From the NCBI RefSeq assembly GCF_023343835.1, contig NC_064433.1:53100871-53164870 (forward strand): a DNA stretch of 64,000 bases. Reading direction: 5' to 3'. Source of the stretch: Lagopus muta (lineage: Eukaryota > Chordata > Aves > Galliformes > Phasianidae). Shown here piece after piece: positions 13,318 through 26,800 of the stretch. Within the stretch, counting starts at the first letter, position 1; every line of letters begins with the position of its first letter. The position numbers and the translations under genes were made by a program. Below the pieces are notes generated by a model. It ran no database searches. It had not been told where the DNA came from and worked only from the letters and a program-made list of their open reading frames with translations.

Positions 13318-13968
13318 ACTGCTGGATGGGAAGCTGGATGTGGGCCAGCAGTGTGCCCTCACAGCCAAGAAAGCCAACTATGTCCTAGGCTGCATCAAGG
13401 GAAGTTTGCAGACAGCAGGGCAAGGGAGGTGATCCTGCCTCTCTATTCTGTGCTGTGAGACCTTGCCTGGAGTACTGTGTCCAGATCTGGAGTCCTCAGT
13501 ACGGGAGAGATGCAGTTGGAGTGCATCCAGAGGCCACTAAAGTGATCAAGGGATGGAACACCTCTCCTATGAAGACAGACTGAGAGAGCTCGGGCTGTTC
13601 AGCCCAGTGAAGAGAAGGCTCTGGGGGAGGCCTGAGCCTTTCAGTATTGATAGGGAGGCTGTAAGAAAGACAGGGACAGACTGTTTAGCAGGGTCTGTTG
13701 TGATAGGACAAGTGGAAACGGTTTCAAACTAAAAGGGGAAATTCAGGCTGGATGTAAGGAAGACTTTTACACTAAGTGCTGAGAGGCACTGGCACAGGTT
13801 GCCCAGACAGGCAGTAGATGCCCCAACCCTGGAGAAATCCAAGGTCAGGCTGGAGGGGCTCTGAGCACCCTGATCTAGTTGTGGGTGTCCCTATTAATTG
13901 CAGCACAGCTAGATTAGATGGCCTTTAAAGGTCCCTTCCAACACAAACAGTCTTGTGATTCTATGATT
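13318..13968 (+). mobile_element. CR1 LINE fragment, about 650 bp
   Basis: CR1 signatures occur in order: AGCAGTGTGCCCTCACAGCC, CCTGGAGTACTGTGTCCAG, GGGCTGTTCAGCCCAGTGAA, GGCTGGATGTAAGGAAGA, and finally AAAGGTCCCTTCCAACACAA with a GATTCTATGATT tail. Frames are broken. It ends about 300 bp before the NUAK1 CpG island. Confidence 0.92.
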
Positions 13969-14469
13969 TCAGGGTTTCCAAAGATCGTTGTGAAAGCCTG
14001 TTCAGCTTGTGTTTGTGAGTCTGCACTGCCTGAATGGGGACCACAGCAGCACTGGGGCACAGTGGGCTCCATATGGCAAACAGCCCTGGCAGCCCTGACA
14101 ATGTGAGCCCTGCCAAGCAGGGGCTGGGCGTGCCCATGTTTTTCTGTGCGTTCCAATTACATGGAAACCCTACAGGAAACCGTCGCCCGTTCGGCTACTG
14201 GGGAAAATTAAAGTGTTTTCTGGAAAAAAAAAATACACTTTCCAGACCCAGATTTGGCACGGCTTCGCCTCTCCACACAGCCCGTGGCCGCACACCCGCT
14301 CCACAGGTGCCCACGCCCCACCGCGGAGTTCCCGCGCACCCTCGGCCCCGCCGCCGCAGCTTCTACCCCCAGCTCGGGGGGACACGGCTCTCTCCCCGCC
14401 TTCCCTCCGCCGAGGGGGCGGTGCGGCCGGCACGGGCGGGGCGGAGGGGCCGGCGGGGAAGGGGAGGGG

Positions 14470-14532
14470 ATGTCGGGGCGCCGCCGCCCCGCCCCGCCGC
14501 GCCCCATGGTGCCGGCGCGGGCGCGGGGCTGA
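14470..14532 (+). other. Upstream ORF in the NUAK1 5' leader (20 codons)
   Basis: An ATG at 14470 opens a 20-codon arginine/proline-rich frame ending at TGA 14530-14532, 55 bases before the first NUAK1 ATG and out of frame with it. A second in-frame ATG lies at 14506. Context is moderate for the first (G at -3, T at +4). It matters only if transcription starts upstream of 14470, which is likely but unproven. Confidence 0.5.
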
Positions 14533-14587
14533 GGCAGAGGCTGCGAGGCCGGCGGGGCGATCACACCAGCGCCCGCCGCCGCCGGGC

Positions 14588-14896
14588 ATGGAGGGCGCCG
14601 AGGCGGCCGCCCGCGGCAGCTGCAGCAGCAGCCCCGCGCAGCCCCGCTGCTCCTCCTGCGGCTCCGCGGCGGCCGGCGGCGGAGAGGCGGCGGCAGCAGC
14701 CATGGAGGAGCCGCTCGGGGAGGCTGCGTCCCCGGGGGTAGCGGCGGCGGCGGCGGCGGGGCCGAGGAAGCAGCAGGGGGTGAAGCGGCATCACCACAAG
14801 CACAACCTGAAGCATCGCTACGAGCTGCAGGAGACCTTGGGCAAAGGCACCTACGGCAAAGTCAAGCGGGCCATCGAGCGGTTCTCCGGCAGAGTG
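14588..14896 (+). CDS. NUAK1: NUAK1 coding exon 1 (residues 1-103)
   Basis: This exon encodes an alanine-, serine- and glycine-rich N-terminus, then the basic histidine-rich stretch [14 protein letters not shown] (64-77) and the start of the kinase domain with the glycine-rich ATP loop at 85-92. I chose ATG 14588 because its product begins MEGA, as the human protein does, and because the context GGCATGG has G at -3 and +4. A second in-frame ATG at 14702 has the stronger GCAGCCATGG context and would remove 38 residues. The exon ends in phase 0 after the codon for V103, at a consensus donor GTGAGT at 14897. The alanine tract is encoded by a near-pure GCG run at 14741-14759. The transcription start is not visible, so the non-coding 5' part of the exon is undefined. 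Confidence 0.95.
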
Positions 14897-17800
14897 GTGA
14901 GTGAGGCGGGCGGAGGGGCTGCCCCGGGGTTCCGCCGCTTGGCGTTCCTCGCAGCGCCGGTCGGGTCCGAGGGGCTCCGCGCAGCGCGGTTTTACGCAGG
15001 AGCTCCCCTTTTTGGGGGGTGGGGTGGCTGGGTGGCTGGCAGCTCATCGATGCGTTTAGAAATGATGTTACTGGAAAAAGAGGGTGGCTTGCTGCGCTTG
15101 TTTGACTCTGACACACGGGTCTCCCGTGGATAGTTATTCTTTCCCAACTGGAAACCTGTCACGTTCCCCAGCCAGCCGACACCGCTTACAAAGCGCTGTC
15201 AGAATGGCAGGCATCGCTTCTGCAGCTCTAAACGCCATCATTCGGTCATACTTTTGTGACCTGAACGTTGCTGACACCTAAAAAAAAACCGCAGCGCCAT
15301 TGGCTTCCCCGATCCGTGTCACTGCTCGGCAGCGCCGGTGCTCGAGCCCCGAGTCCTGCCCGAACTCGGCGTGTCCCCGCCGGTACCGGAGCACAGAAGT
15401 GCGGCTGGAGAAGTGCACGCATTAGCCAGAGTTCGTGTCATTCTCGGTTTCAGAGGACCGGCGAGCGAGAAACAGGCATTGGCTGCCCGGAGATGGTTTT
15501 TCAAAGAGGTCTTAGCCCAGCTCTTTTTGTGAAGCAGACTAATCGAGTTTTCACCAGGCTTCATCTAAAAGCAAGGCATCTCCCCAGTCTCACTACAGGT
15601 TTTGTTTCATTTATTTTCCCATTTCACTTGTCTGGGAGCTCAGCATGCACCCAGAGGCAACTGTAAAACAGCAAAAGAAATTGTAGATGCGCTGGCTTTA
15701 ATAAGAGACATTTACTTTGCAACCAAATATCTTTGTGCCGACAGTGAAACTGAGGTTTCAGCCAAGCCGTGGAGTCAGATCATGTATGCTTTCAGTTTAT
15801 TAGCTCATTTGGAGGCTGGCTGAAGAGAAACCAGAGATGGACATCTCTGCACATGCTCACTCCAAATGTAGGGTTTTTAAAGTTTGCTATTTTGGCCGTC
15901 TCACAATTTCAGGCTAACAAAAGCTCCAGGGCTATATTATTTAGGCTGTACTATTTACTATTATTTTGTAAGAAGATTATTTTGGAGTTGAATACATGAT
16001 GCAGTAAATAAGAGAATATATTGAAGACTTTTTAAAACTCTTGGATAATCAGCAAGAGAAAAATTGGACTGTGCTGTAACTGAGATTTGTATTTGGGAAG
16101 GACTCTCTGTGGAAAGGATGTAGCAAAGATGCACATCCGCATTAACAACACACCCGGTCCTTTTGCTGCTTGCATCTGTCATACACTTCTGCTCTACCAG
16201 CAGCTCAGGATATGCAGTAATATGGCCTGAGCTGAATTTGTATGAATTTATATATATATATATAAATATATATAAATATAAATATGTATTTCGTTGATCC
16301 CATCTTGAGATGGAGAGTGAAAATCAAAATACCTGTGTGATCTTAAGTGCAGTAAAATTGTTACACGGGCTCTAGCAGCTGGTATGTAGAAGCTAAACAA
16401 ATCCTCGCAGGGGTGTTAGTTTTATACTGCGGTAACATAAACCTCGGCGTGTGGCACTTCATAATTATTAACTAGTCTAGAGGCAAGTTGTGGTGCAGCG
16501 TGAGTGTTTGAACTTAACATCTGTGAGCATATGTAAAATACCCACGTTTTGTCTGTGCACAGAATAAAAGCAAGCTGCCAGGAGTCCAGTCCAAATAAAC
16601 AGAAAGCTCACTTCTTGCTTTCTGAGGGTCTCCCCAACTGGCCGGTTGCTCTCAATGCAGGAATGGTTGCTCAGAGAGGCACAGTGCTTCCCTCCAGTTC
16701 CCCTCTTCCCATCTCTTTCTCACATCCTTGTCATATCTAGCATGTGCAGCAGGCCCAACAGTTGGCCTGGCTGTGGCCAAATGTCCAGCAGGGGATGCAG
16801 GAGAGAGCCGGCTCTGTTCCTGGCACTGCTTCCCATGCAAATTGTCTGACAGCCAGCAGCCAGGTAGCCGAGTCCCAAGGTCGCTCTGGTCTGCTCTGTT
16901 TGCTTCCTATTCTGCTGCTGGTTTAGCTAATCGCCTTTTCTTTACTCAGTGGTTAGCAGGTATTTGAGTCTGTATGGTAACAGATTGCAAGGCTGGACCT
17001 TGGAAGTCACACTGCGTCCACAGCCAGCTGTCCTCACTGGGCTCTTCTCCTGTTTGGCCTTTCTGCTTTTCCCATCCTTTAGCAATCTCTTTCACTCTGT
17101 GGCATTTCATGAAGATATCTTCCATGCTTTTAATGTGAAACACGAACATTGGATTTCTTGTCATCCATATGGCAACAATAAACAGCTCATGATTGAAGCA
17201 GAAATTGGCAAGTTTGAGTTAATGAAGTAAAAACAAGGTGTAAAGACGCTCAGTCTGAGGTGTGTACATCCTTGGTCTCTTGCCCTAGCAGGGTTTTTGT
17301 TGACTAAATGAAAGTAGTATTTGGCAGTTGCTAACAGGCTACAGGTTTATTCAGGTTGCTGTAGTTTCCTTGTCTTTCCTCTTAGCTCAGTGAAACGTGA
17401 TCATAAGGTTTCCTGCCATAAAGCTCCAGGGTAGCTTGTGTGATGCATGTAGTTTGTTATTGGAAACAACTTAGGTGAATTTGTGTATGGGTTACCACAG
17501 TGACTGCAGGCCGTTAAATAACGCCCGCTGCGTGATGTATAGGCTGCCCAATTTTCCCAGCAAGATCTCCTTCATTAGTACTCTCTCAGCATACTCAGTG
17601 TAACTTAAGATATTTTAAATTAATGCACCTGTTAGTGAGTGTAAGGATGAAGAGATGATATTGCGGGCCTGTGAAGTAACACTCATGTTGACGTTTCTGT
17701 GGGTGTTTTCTCCACTTGTCATCTTGCACATGTTAGAGCAAAGAACTGAGCTTTTGTTTGTGTTATATAGTCAGTATGTGTTAGCCAAGAAATCTCCAGC

Positions 17801-20800
17801 TACACTTATGTCAGCAGTAGATAAGCTGTGTGCTGACCACCTCCAGCCCAGCCTGTGTGCGGTGCCTGGGGAAGGCCAAGGCGCTCGGTCCTCAGCGACT
17901 GGATGGTTCCTTACAGTGTGGGCAGGCATTTGTTCCTCTGGCTGGTTCTGCAGCTCTCATGCATTGCTCATTGTTCCTTACACTCTCGTGTGAAGGCTTC
18001 TCTGCCCTTCCTGCTGGGTGCCTCCTGTCCACAAGCCTGATTTTCCCCTTTGCAAGAGCCAGGAGCTTTTCTCCCTCGCATCTCTTGGGGAGCAGCTGCA
18101 GAAGCCTCGTCTCTCCTTTCTGCTCAGTCAGGACCTCTGTTTTTCCTCCTCGCCAGCAGGTGGAGGAAGCAGTATTCTTCTCCAGCCTTCCTCCAGCACG
18201 CCAGTTATGTGGGGAATTGATGACAGGCTGCACTTGGCACGAAGAGCAGGCGTGCAGCACATACTTGTGCAGGCGGGTTCCCGTTAGTTGCGTGTGCTGT
18301 TTCTTTTGCAAGGAAGTGCAGGTAGAAGGATGCTGCCAAATTGCATTGGTTTCCAAATTCAAAGCTTATAAAACCCCTAAATTTTAAATCAACAGAAATA
18401 GGTTCTGTTGCAGTGTGAGTGAACATCTTTGCTTTGAAACAGCTGTGCTCTGTGGAGATTGTGGAGAGTCATGCAGGGTTTTGAAACCCCAAAACAAGAG
18501 CAGATTACATAAAAGGAAGACCTCTGCTTTGCTGATTATATTTCTATGTATTACTGCATAATAAAACAAAATGTGAGCACCAACAACAGCCCTGCCATGT
18601 CAGTAATGAAGAACTTGCATGTTACACAGCCATCTGTGTGTTGGCAGTGTGGCTTTTAAACGTTCTGAATACCAAGGTAGAAGCATGCTTATGGGTCACC
18701 AGGGCTGGTGAAAGCCAGGCAGAACGTTTGTCCCAGTTCTCTTTCCTGCTTTGTTGATACTGTGAGGACAGCTGCTGTCTGCTGCCCTCAGACAGCCCAG
18801 TCAGGACCCTGGGTCCAGTTAGCTGTCAGTGCTGCGGTTCAGTGGCTCCTCACTGACTGCCTGGACACATTCCCTTTGTTTTCTCAGCAAATCTTCCATA
18901 CAAGGAGCTAAGAGGATTCGGGTGTCTTTCAAGAACTGGCGTTACCCAATTAATAAAACGCCTATGTTAACATCAAGGATTCCACAAGCAGAAAATGCAA
19001 GTATTCCCCTCTTAACTCTTATGTGCATGAATTATCATGCTATCTTTATCATGACATGGTGTACTTCTATTTTATCCTGAGCACTCCTGCTTCATTCAGC
19101 ACCTGTGTCACTACCTCATGCTGATTTTTATCTTGATCCTTCAGTGCTCATCCTCTGCAGAATCATGTCCAGATCTGAGGCAGAACTGTTTATTTATTCT
19201 TTTTTTTTCTTTTTTTTTCCTGAGATTCTTTGTTGTTCTTATGAAGATATCTTACTTTATTGCAGATACTGGTGGAAGTATCTACACAACACTGCTGTGA
19301 TGTGAAGTGCTCGTACAGTACTTTGCACAGCAGGATCCCGATTCATGTATGTGGCTTCTACAGCTATGATAATACACTTGGATAATGGTATCAATGGCTT
19401 GTATCTCATGATACAAGAAAAAGAGAAAGAAAAACTTACAGATTAAAGCCAAAACCATCAGAAGTATCAGCTAGCCTTGAGTGTACAGCCTAACACCTGA
19501 TTTTTTCCAGCTATACGGAGTATGTGACATCGGGGCCCTACAGATGACAGCGTCCTCCTGCAGAGCTGAATTGCGCCTTCCTTCTGGACTGCCCAAACTT
19601 TTGTCCCAGTGTGACATTTGGTGTCAGCCTTCAATCCCGACCCTTTTGCACTTGCTTGCTGCTGCTTCTCGCTTTGTTCTGCATGCCAGCATCATGACCC
19701 GTGCTGAGAGTGCAGCCGTGCTCACTGCTTTGGAGCTGGGAGCTGCCAGCAGGATGTGTGCAGCCTGCTGCAGGCACTGTTCCAGCCGCTCTGCGCTCAC
19801 TGCAAGGCAGGCTCCTTGCAAAACCTGGTGCCAGAACTTCATGGTTTTCTTCTTTCTTGAAGGTGTGCAAAATGTGTGCTGCTTGGGACTCAGAATGTGA
19901 CCAAATCTGGACGTGGTTTCATGGTGCTGAAGGCATGCTAGTGAAACCCGGGTAAACAAACAAACAACAAACAAAAAATAATAAGAAATTGTACCAAAGC
20001 ATGGAAATTCTAGATCTGGAATGAATGCAAGTTGAAAAGAGTATATACGCAGTAAAAAGGCTTGCAAATGGTTTTGTTGTTAATTTACTTGTTCCACTCT
20101 TAGTTATTATCTGTGTTCTGAGAATGATTAAAAAGGAAAAACAAAACCCCAAAACCCACCAAATTTAATCTAATGTGATTTACTGTGGATGCTTGTGTGC
20201 TTCTCACAATAGGAGCTACCACCTAGTTGTATTAAGTGACTGCAGTCTTTACATAAACACTTGTGTAACTGGGATGTCAAAGACAACTTGAACTTGAAGG
20301 GCTGCAAAGGGAAGCAACTGATCACAGCATGCAGGCTGTGGAAGGCACCTCCAGCCCTTGCTGCAGAAGCAGTTTTGTTCAGAGGAGTTCAGTGAGAAGT
20401 CTGACCAGCCAGTAAGGTCAACGTTACTTTGTCGAATCTGTTACTAAGTTAAAGAACATCACGTTCTTTGGGCATCCAGTAACATTCTTTGGAAGATTTT
20501 GGGCTGCCTTACAGGTGAATGAGTTACCAAGTTAAAAGAAACTGTTGCTACTTCTTTTTTTTCCTTCTGGTTGCACAACTTTGCTCAGGTCAATTAGCTT
20601 TCCTGTACCATTATATCCCACTGGGGAGGGATACTACTCAAGTTGACTACTGGGGCACATTTTGGCCTATTTTAATCCCACTAACCAAATTCTGTTGTGA
20701 AATTCGCAACAGAATTTGAGTCTATGTTTATAATGCAGACTTCAGCTCAAAACACTGTAAAATGCTTAAGCATTAGTGCAGATGATTTCAAAGCACCATA

Positions 20801-23800
20801 TGCTGCAGAATGGAAATGGCTTGAACAAAGTCTTTCATTAGATATGGATAAAATATACTGTGTCTTTTGGTGGCATGCGTTTTAAAAATTACTATTATTT
20901 TTTAAGAACCACAATGTGGATTTGCCATGTGGAGGCAATTATTGTATATATTGTAGTTTGGGGTCATACATGTTGAATAAAACCGTGTGGAATGTGGAGT
21001 TCTTGCGAGCAATTGTTTATTCTTTGCAGTACTGTAATCGTAGTTAGTCTGTGTTTTGTCTGGTAAATAAATAACTAGAGAGAAATTCTTTTGCTGGCCA
21101 GAGGAATCAGGAGGGTGAATGTGATGGCCACATCAGTGCCAAGGAAGAGGACTGTTGTAGGTATATCAGTCTTAAGCACAGAGAGATCAGTGTGTGTAAA
21201 GCCATACTGATTGCAGTGCAAAGTGTATGTGACAGTTCCGTCATGCATATGCCAGGGATTGGCTGTAACTGTGGCTTTGGTGAAGGCATCTTCCTGGCTT
21301 AGGTCTCAGTCTCCTGTACCATGCTTGGGAACCTCTCTGCCTGCATGAACCTGCATGCTGATGCCAAGCCTTCTCCTTTCTTCAGAGCTGTGTTCCATGC
21401 AATGGGACACTGCTGTTCTCTTTACTGTTGTCTTCTATGCTCTACCGATGCAAAGTGAGATCAAACACATCTTCTGCTTTGGTACTAGTCAGTATCACTG
21501 AAGAAGTGCCTTGGGGCTTGAGGTAGAATGGGACTCCCAACGTGTGCAGGGGTTGAGGGTGCTGCTCTAACATGCAGTTTCCATACTATCATTAAGATTG
21601 GAAAAGACGTCTAAGATCATCTGGTCCAACCAGCAGCCCATCCCCACCATGCCTACTGACCATGTTCTTCAGTGCCACATCCACAGGGTTCTGGAACACC
21701 TCCCTGTGCAGCCTGTTCCAATGTATCCATGCTCTTTCTGAGAATAAATTTTTACTAACATCCAACCCGAACCTCACCTTTGGTTTGTGTGCTACTGTGA
21801 TGTGTGTTAGTGTGGGGATCTCCAGCCTGCAGAGTATTGGTCTTCTCTTGCTTGCCTTCTGCCTGAGGATTTGTTCCTAAATTGCCCAGGAGTATTTTAT
21901 AGAAAATACTCCTGTTATTGGCTGTGGTGGGTCAATGTAGTTGGCATAGCTGGTATGTCAGAGGAAACCTGTGGGATGAAAAGGTCTCTTGCTAAATATG
22001 CAAATGATATTTGTCAGTGTTTCCTTCAAATATCTTCCAACAGATGTGGGTACCATGTGTGTTCGCTTAATAAACTAAACTCGAAATAATTTCCACTTTA
22101 CTAGCTATATGGGGAAAAGTAGGGGGTGGGGAGCAAACTACAAAGCAAGGTAAAACTGCATATGTGTGCTGTTATATTTGATGACCAATTCATTAAAGCC
22201 ATAAGTGTATCCAGGCTTTCAATAGTGTTCTCCTGCTGTTGCTTCCTGTACTCCCTGGCTACAAAATCAGTCTCTATGGCTCTCATTTGTCTTACCCACA
22301 TGAAAGACTTTGAGCATCTGCAAGTTATGATTTGAGAAGTATCTGCTTTTAAACAGAATGTATTTATCACCATGTCTTCACAGGCAACGTGGTACATTGT
22401 ATAAATTAGAGGATCCTAGACCTCTGAACACTAGGGGGCTGGGTGAGATATTCCATGAGCCGGCGGTGTCTGGCCATCCTGATCAAACATCCTGGACCCA
22501 CACCAAAAATGCCAGATGTTCCATAGATGTGGGGGCCCTCCTGTAACCTTTGCTGTGTGCTGCAGTGGGGGATGCATGGAGGGGATGAGATCGTAGCCAT
22601 CCATTGCTCTGACACTGTTTTAATGTTCTTGTAGCTTTTATATTTTGAACCGAACACCATCAACCAACCCTGTCAAAGGAATACATAGTATTAATACTTT
22701 CAGTGTCTTAGTTCTCCCAGGGCAGGTGGGATTTGCTACTAGTTTTGGTGGTTTACAAGACGTCAGCCCTTAAAACTGTCACTGGTCCGCGGCTGGAGGC
22801 AAGCTCTGGATCTTGCTCAAGTGTGATTTTTGTCAGGCTCTGTTCTTGCAGACAGCGGAATATAATAAAATATTTTAATGGGTGTTTCCTTTCATTTTAT
22901 TTAAAAAAAAAAATTAAAAAATGAATGAAAGAAAAGCCAGCAGCACAGCAGTTATGGGAAGGGTGGTTGGCATGGCTGGTGCATTCAGAATAGTTCTGGC
23001 CATCTGTAGGTGCATGCGGATTTGCTTAAATTAATTCAATGCTACAGAACCCACTCCAGCAGCTCTTAGCAGTGCAGCCAGAACCTTCGCTCAGAAGACA
23101 GCACAGGCTGCTCTGGTTATCATACAATCCCCATAACTGTGTCTCGGTGTGCCTCCTCAACCTTCCCATCTCCCTCGCTCCATCCCCAGCTCACGTCAGC
23201 CACACCAGTAACACAGCCCTCTCCTTGTCCTCTTCTTCGCCCTGCTCTCACCATCCTCACCTTCATCCCAGCTGCTCTCTCCATCCCTCTGCACGCTCTA
23301 TAGTCCACTCTGTCCCCATTGCCTGTGGTAAGCCTGAGATACTCTACTAAACCCAGAACCCCTAGGCTGCCCTGGCCCTGCTGCTGGCATATGGGACGAC
23401 TTAAGCAGAAATGCTGGAGGAGCCAAATGTCTTTTTTCTGAGGTCTGGCTGCTTGAGGGGCTTGCAATTATGCTAATGTCTCGCTGTGTCAGAGAGCTGA
23501 GTCAGCGTGTTTGGGTTTCAGCACTACTGCCTTGGAATAAAGACAGTAGTTAAGGGATATTAGACTTAAAAATAAAATAAAAATTCGTTGTTCTTGTGAA
23601 AAGATACCACTGCAGACTTGGAGACTAAATTTAGCTGCTCATGAAAAGATCAGAAAGATTTGGGCCCTACTGTAGATGGAAATCACAGAGCCTCCATAAC
23701 TCATTTCCTGTACACCAAAAGACATTTCATCTCTGTTACAATTTGTTAGACTCCTGAATGATGCCTCCCTTTATTTGAGAGGAAGGCGTTATTTAAAAAG

Positions 23801-26800
23801 TGAATACTGCTCGTGGTATTGATCACAAGAGGCTGGATACAAATACCTCTTTGAACCTTCTGGTACTAAACAAATTTTCCTTTTTTTTAAGAGACAAACG
23901 TTTGGCAGAGGAAACAGCATTTTGTTGTCATCAGTACAAAAAGCAATTCAATCTTTTGCACAGGTTTAGCAGGAAAATATGGCGTGTCATTTGTTGCAAA
24001 TCAGCTCATGAGCTTGGATTGCCATATCCTTGCTAATTTTTGCCACTGTGCACTGCACGGACCCAACCTGGACAGTGCTGATAGGGTGTTTAGCTGAGGC
24101 TGGGGCAAAGGAGCCTACTTAGGTGGTTCAGCACAGCAAAAACAAGTGTTTGGTGAAAGAGTGCAGGAGGGTGCAGCCTTTTGGGTGTTGAGCCCTCCGA
24201 CACTGCACAGCCTGGAGTATGGGAGAGCTGCACAAAAGCGCCTGCAGAAATGCCTGCTGGAAGGCAATGCTGCTGAGCAAACAAGTACTTAGCATTCATT
24301 AATAAGCAGGATACTTGGGCTGATGTCTGTAGTTGACACTTGACTTGTGATACTTACAGTTGGTTAGATTTTTGGAGGAGCTTAGCTGGACTTTTTAGCA
24401 TTTTTTGTAATTCTCTTGGCTCTGATACTGATAAATTTGGCTTGGGCTTAGCTGACCTACATAGAGATACAGTTGAGAGGCATCCATATTGCCCTCTCAT
24501 TTTCAGCCAGAGCTCTCTACATGAGTCATGCAGTGTCCTTTATGCTGACTTTTCCTTTGATACGGTTGACCTTTCTCTCATCTCTGTTTGTTGCTGGGCT
24601 TTTGCCTGTCACTCATCACCCTGCTGTCAAAGCACCTCACAAACTGCTGTAGCCTCACAGTTATTCTGTTTAGTATATAGAGTCACTCTCATTTTTTTCC
24701 AGAAAGGAAATGGGTCAGTATTTGCCTTTTGCTGTTGTACCAGCTTATGGGACCAGGTGGAAGAGTTGGTGAGCCAGCCTAGCAATGCACTGTTGGTGCA
24801 GTTCTGCCAACCACAGGCAGTTTACTTTCCTCTGGCATTGAAATGGGGTGATATGAGGGAGTATAGCCTGATGCTTTGAGACTGAAGGCATGAAGTGGTC
24901 TCCTTAAGGTTACCCAGCAGGTCTCTGGCAGACCCATGGAGAGAAACTAAGTACACCACAGCTTCAGTGTTGGCTGGGCCTGGCTTTTACTTCTGTACCC
25001 GCCTCATTTGGGTGGGCAGTTTGTAAACGAAGGCCCTCCTCATGGCTGCAGTAGTGCTGCAGGAGGATGGTGCCATTTTCCAAAGCCTGCCGGCCATTGG
25101 ATCTTAGTGATGTTTGGTCACTGCTGAGTGCTGCAGTAAGTCCTTTAGGCCTGGGAGGATCAGAGCCTGTGACTGCAGTGTTTACATCTAGGCCTGGGAC
25201 CAGTCCTCTTTTTCACCAACACTCTTTCTGCATATAGGCTGCAAGTTTTCAGCCCAGTGAAGCAAATGTATTCTCCCAGTTCATCTAGTTTGGCATCTCC
25301 TTGGGAAAATGCAGTCTAATGGGACCCATGAAACTGCACTGTGGGTTGCGTATTGCTTGTGAGGAATTCATTGGGGAAAGGAATTTCATTCTGTACTTGA
25401 GCCTTCTTCCAGCCTTTCTCAGATGTAGAGAAAACTCTGCAGTGGTGAATGTGACTGGTTATCATTATTGGATATCGTTACTCACTCACTTTGAGCATAA
25501 AACAAAAAAATCACATCCCCTGTGATGTCCGTGGGTGTAGCTCTGCTCTCAGTTACATTAACACTGTTGTAAATCGAGGAGTAGAATTTGGCCCTTTGTT
25601 TCAATTGAAATATTTGTTTAACACAGGCGAGGGCTAAACAATACACTTGAAAGCAATTTGTGTTATTGTCTGTAGAGCAGAGCTTGTATTTTATGAACTG
25701 GCTGATCATAAAGACAGCAATAAATCATGTAAAGCATTCTCATTTACTTTTTCTTTCTTTTTTCTTTTTGCAGATGGGGCTTGTAGAGTAGTGTTGCAGT
25801 CAAATGTCTGCTCCAGGATATTTGAGTTGAACTGTGTGAGTCCATTAAACAAATGTAATGGCTTTTTGGAAAGAAGTGCTGCGTGTTTGAAACCAAATGT
25901 TTTACATAGAGAACATCTGGGAAGTGCTGGTTGTTTGTATGTAGAGCGCATCAGACAGCAGCCTTGGTGAGCTCAGCTGGGAGGCTGCCTGGGACGTAGT
26001 TGTAGGATATGACAGTTCAGTTGTTGGAGGGAATAATTCCTATGAAGTATTGCCATAAACCGAATGTTTGGCACAAATAGCTCTATCTTTGTTTTACTGT
26101 ACACCCAAGTTATTCTTCTTATCTCCCCAGCAAAACTCTACATGATGTTTAAACAGCACAGTAAATGTTGGCACCTCTGAGCAAGCTGGAGCAAGCAGTT
26201 AGTGTGAAGGGGGAGCTCAGCTCGCTCTGCTTGCAGTGAAGCGCTATCGATCCCTGCCACAGATGGTGCAGTGCAAGTGAGTGATGAATGCAGCCTGTGC
26301 AAATGGTGCAGAGGGCTGAGTGGGAAATGATCGATGTCACGGTGCTGTTGCATGTCGTTGCTTTGAGGAATGGGGAAATGCAAAACCAGTAAATCCATGT
26401 GATTAGCCTGATGTTGGGGTTTGGTGGGGCTACTGGAAGAACTTGAACCGGATTAAATTTATAAGCCTGCTTTTATTTTGCAACATCAGAAGTGCTATAT
26501 TTCCAGGAAATGTAGGAAATGTAGAGAAAAGTTTTATTTGGTAGTCTGTTCTTATTACTATTTCTGCAGTTCAGCTGAGGAATGCGTGGCTCAAATGAGA
26601 TGAAAACTGTGATTTCCAAAGTAGCAACGCAGCTTCCCCTTTCAGGATTGTTTAAGCAAAAACTTAAACAAAGTGGGTTAGGCAGACTCTTGTTCCAGTC
26701 CCTTGTGGACAGCAATTCGCGTTGCGCAGCACTGCTTTAATAGTTTTGCTTGGTATGACATGATTTGTGGGATTTGCTAAGATGAGATTCTGGACCGAGC

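Larger units (their letters stand above)
14250..15020 (+). promoter_or_regulatory. NUAK1: CpG-island promoter and first-exon region of NUAK1
   Basis: GC content and CpG density rise sharply here compared with the AT-rich flanks. The block contains Sp1-type GC boxes (GGGCGGGGCGG at 14434-14444 and a C-rich counterpart at 14483-14504) and a CCAAT motif just upstream at 14153-14157. No TATA box is apparent near the likely start. This is the expected architecture of a dispersed-start vertebrate promoter. The exact transcription start cannot be read from the sequence, and the limits given are approximate. Confidence 0.8.

Noticed and set aside
14213..14587. In-frame extension of NUAK1 upstream of ATG 14588
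   Set aside because: The frame is open but begins without an ATG in this interval, is compositionally like untranslated CpG island, and has no counterpart in the human protein as I recall it.
14170..14703. Open frames of about 118-177 codons on the minus strand across the CpG island
   Set aside because: GC-rich DNA lacks stops in most frames. The translations are low-complexity Pro/Ala/Arg with no domain, and they mirror the real exon on the other strand.
22390..22680. Possible solo LTR in intron 1
   Set aside because: GC content rises locally, but I found no TG...CA ends, target-site duplication or primer-binding site.
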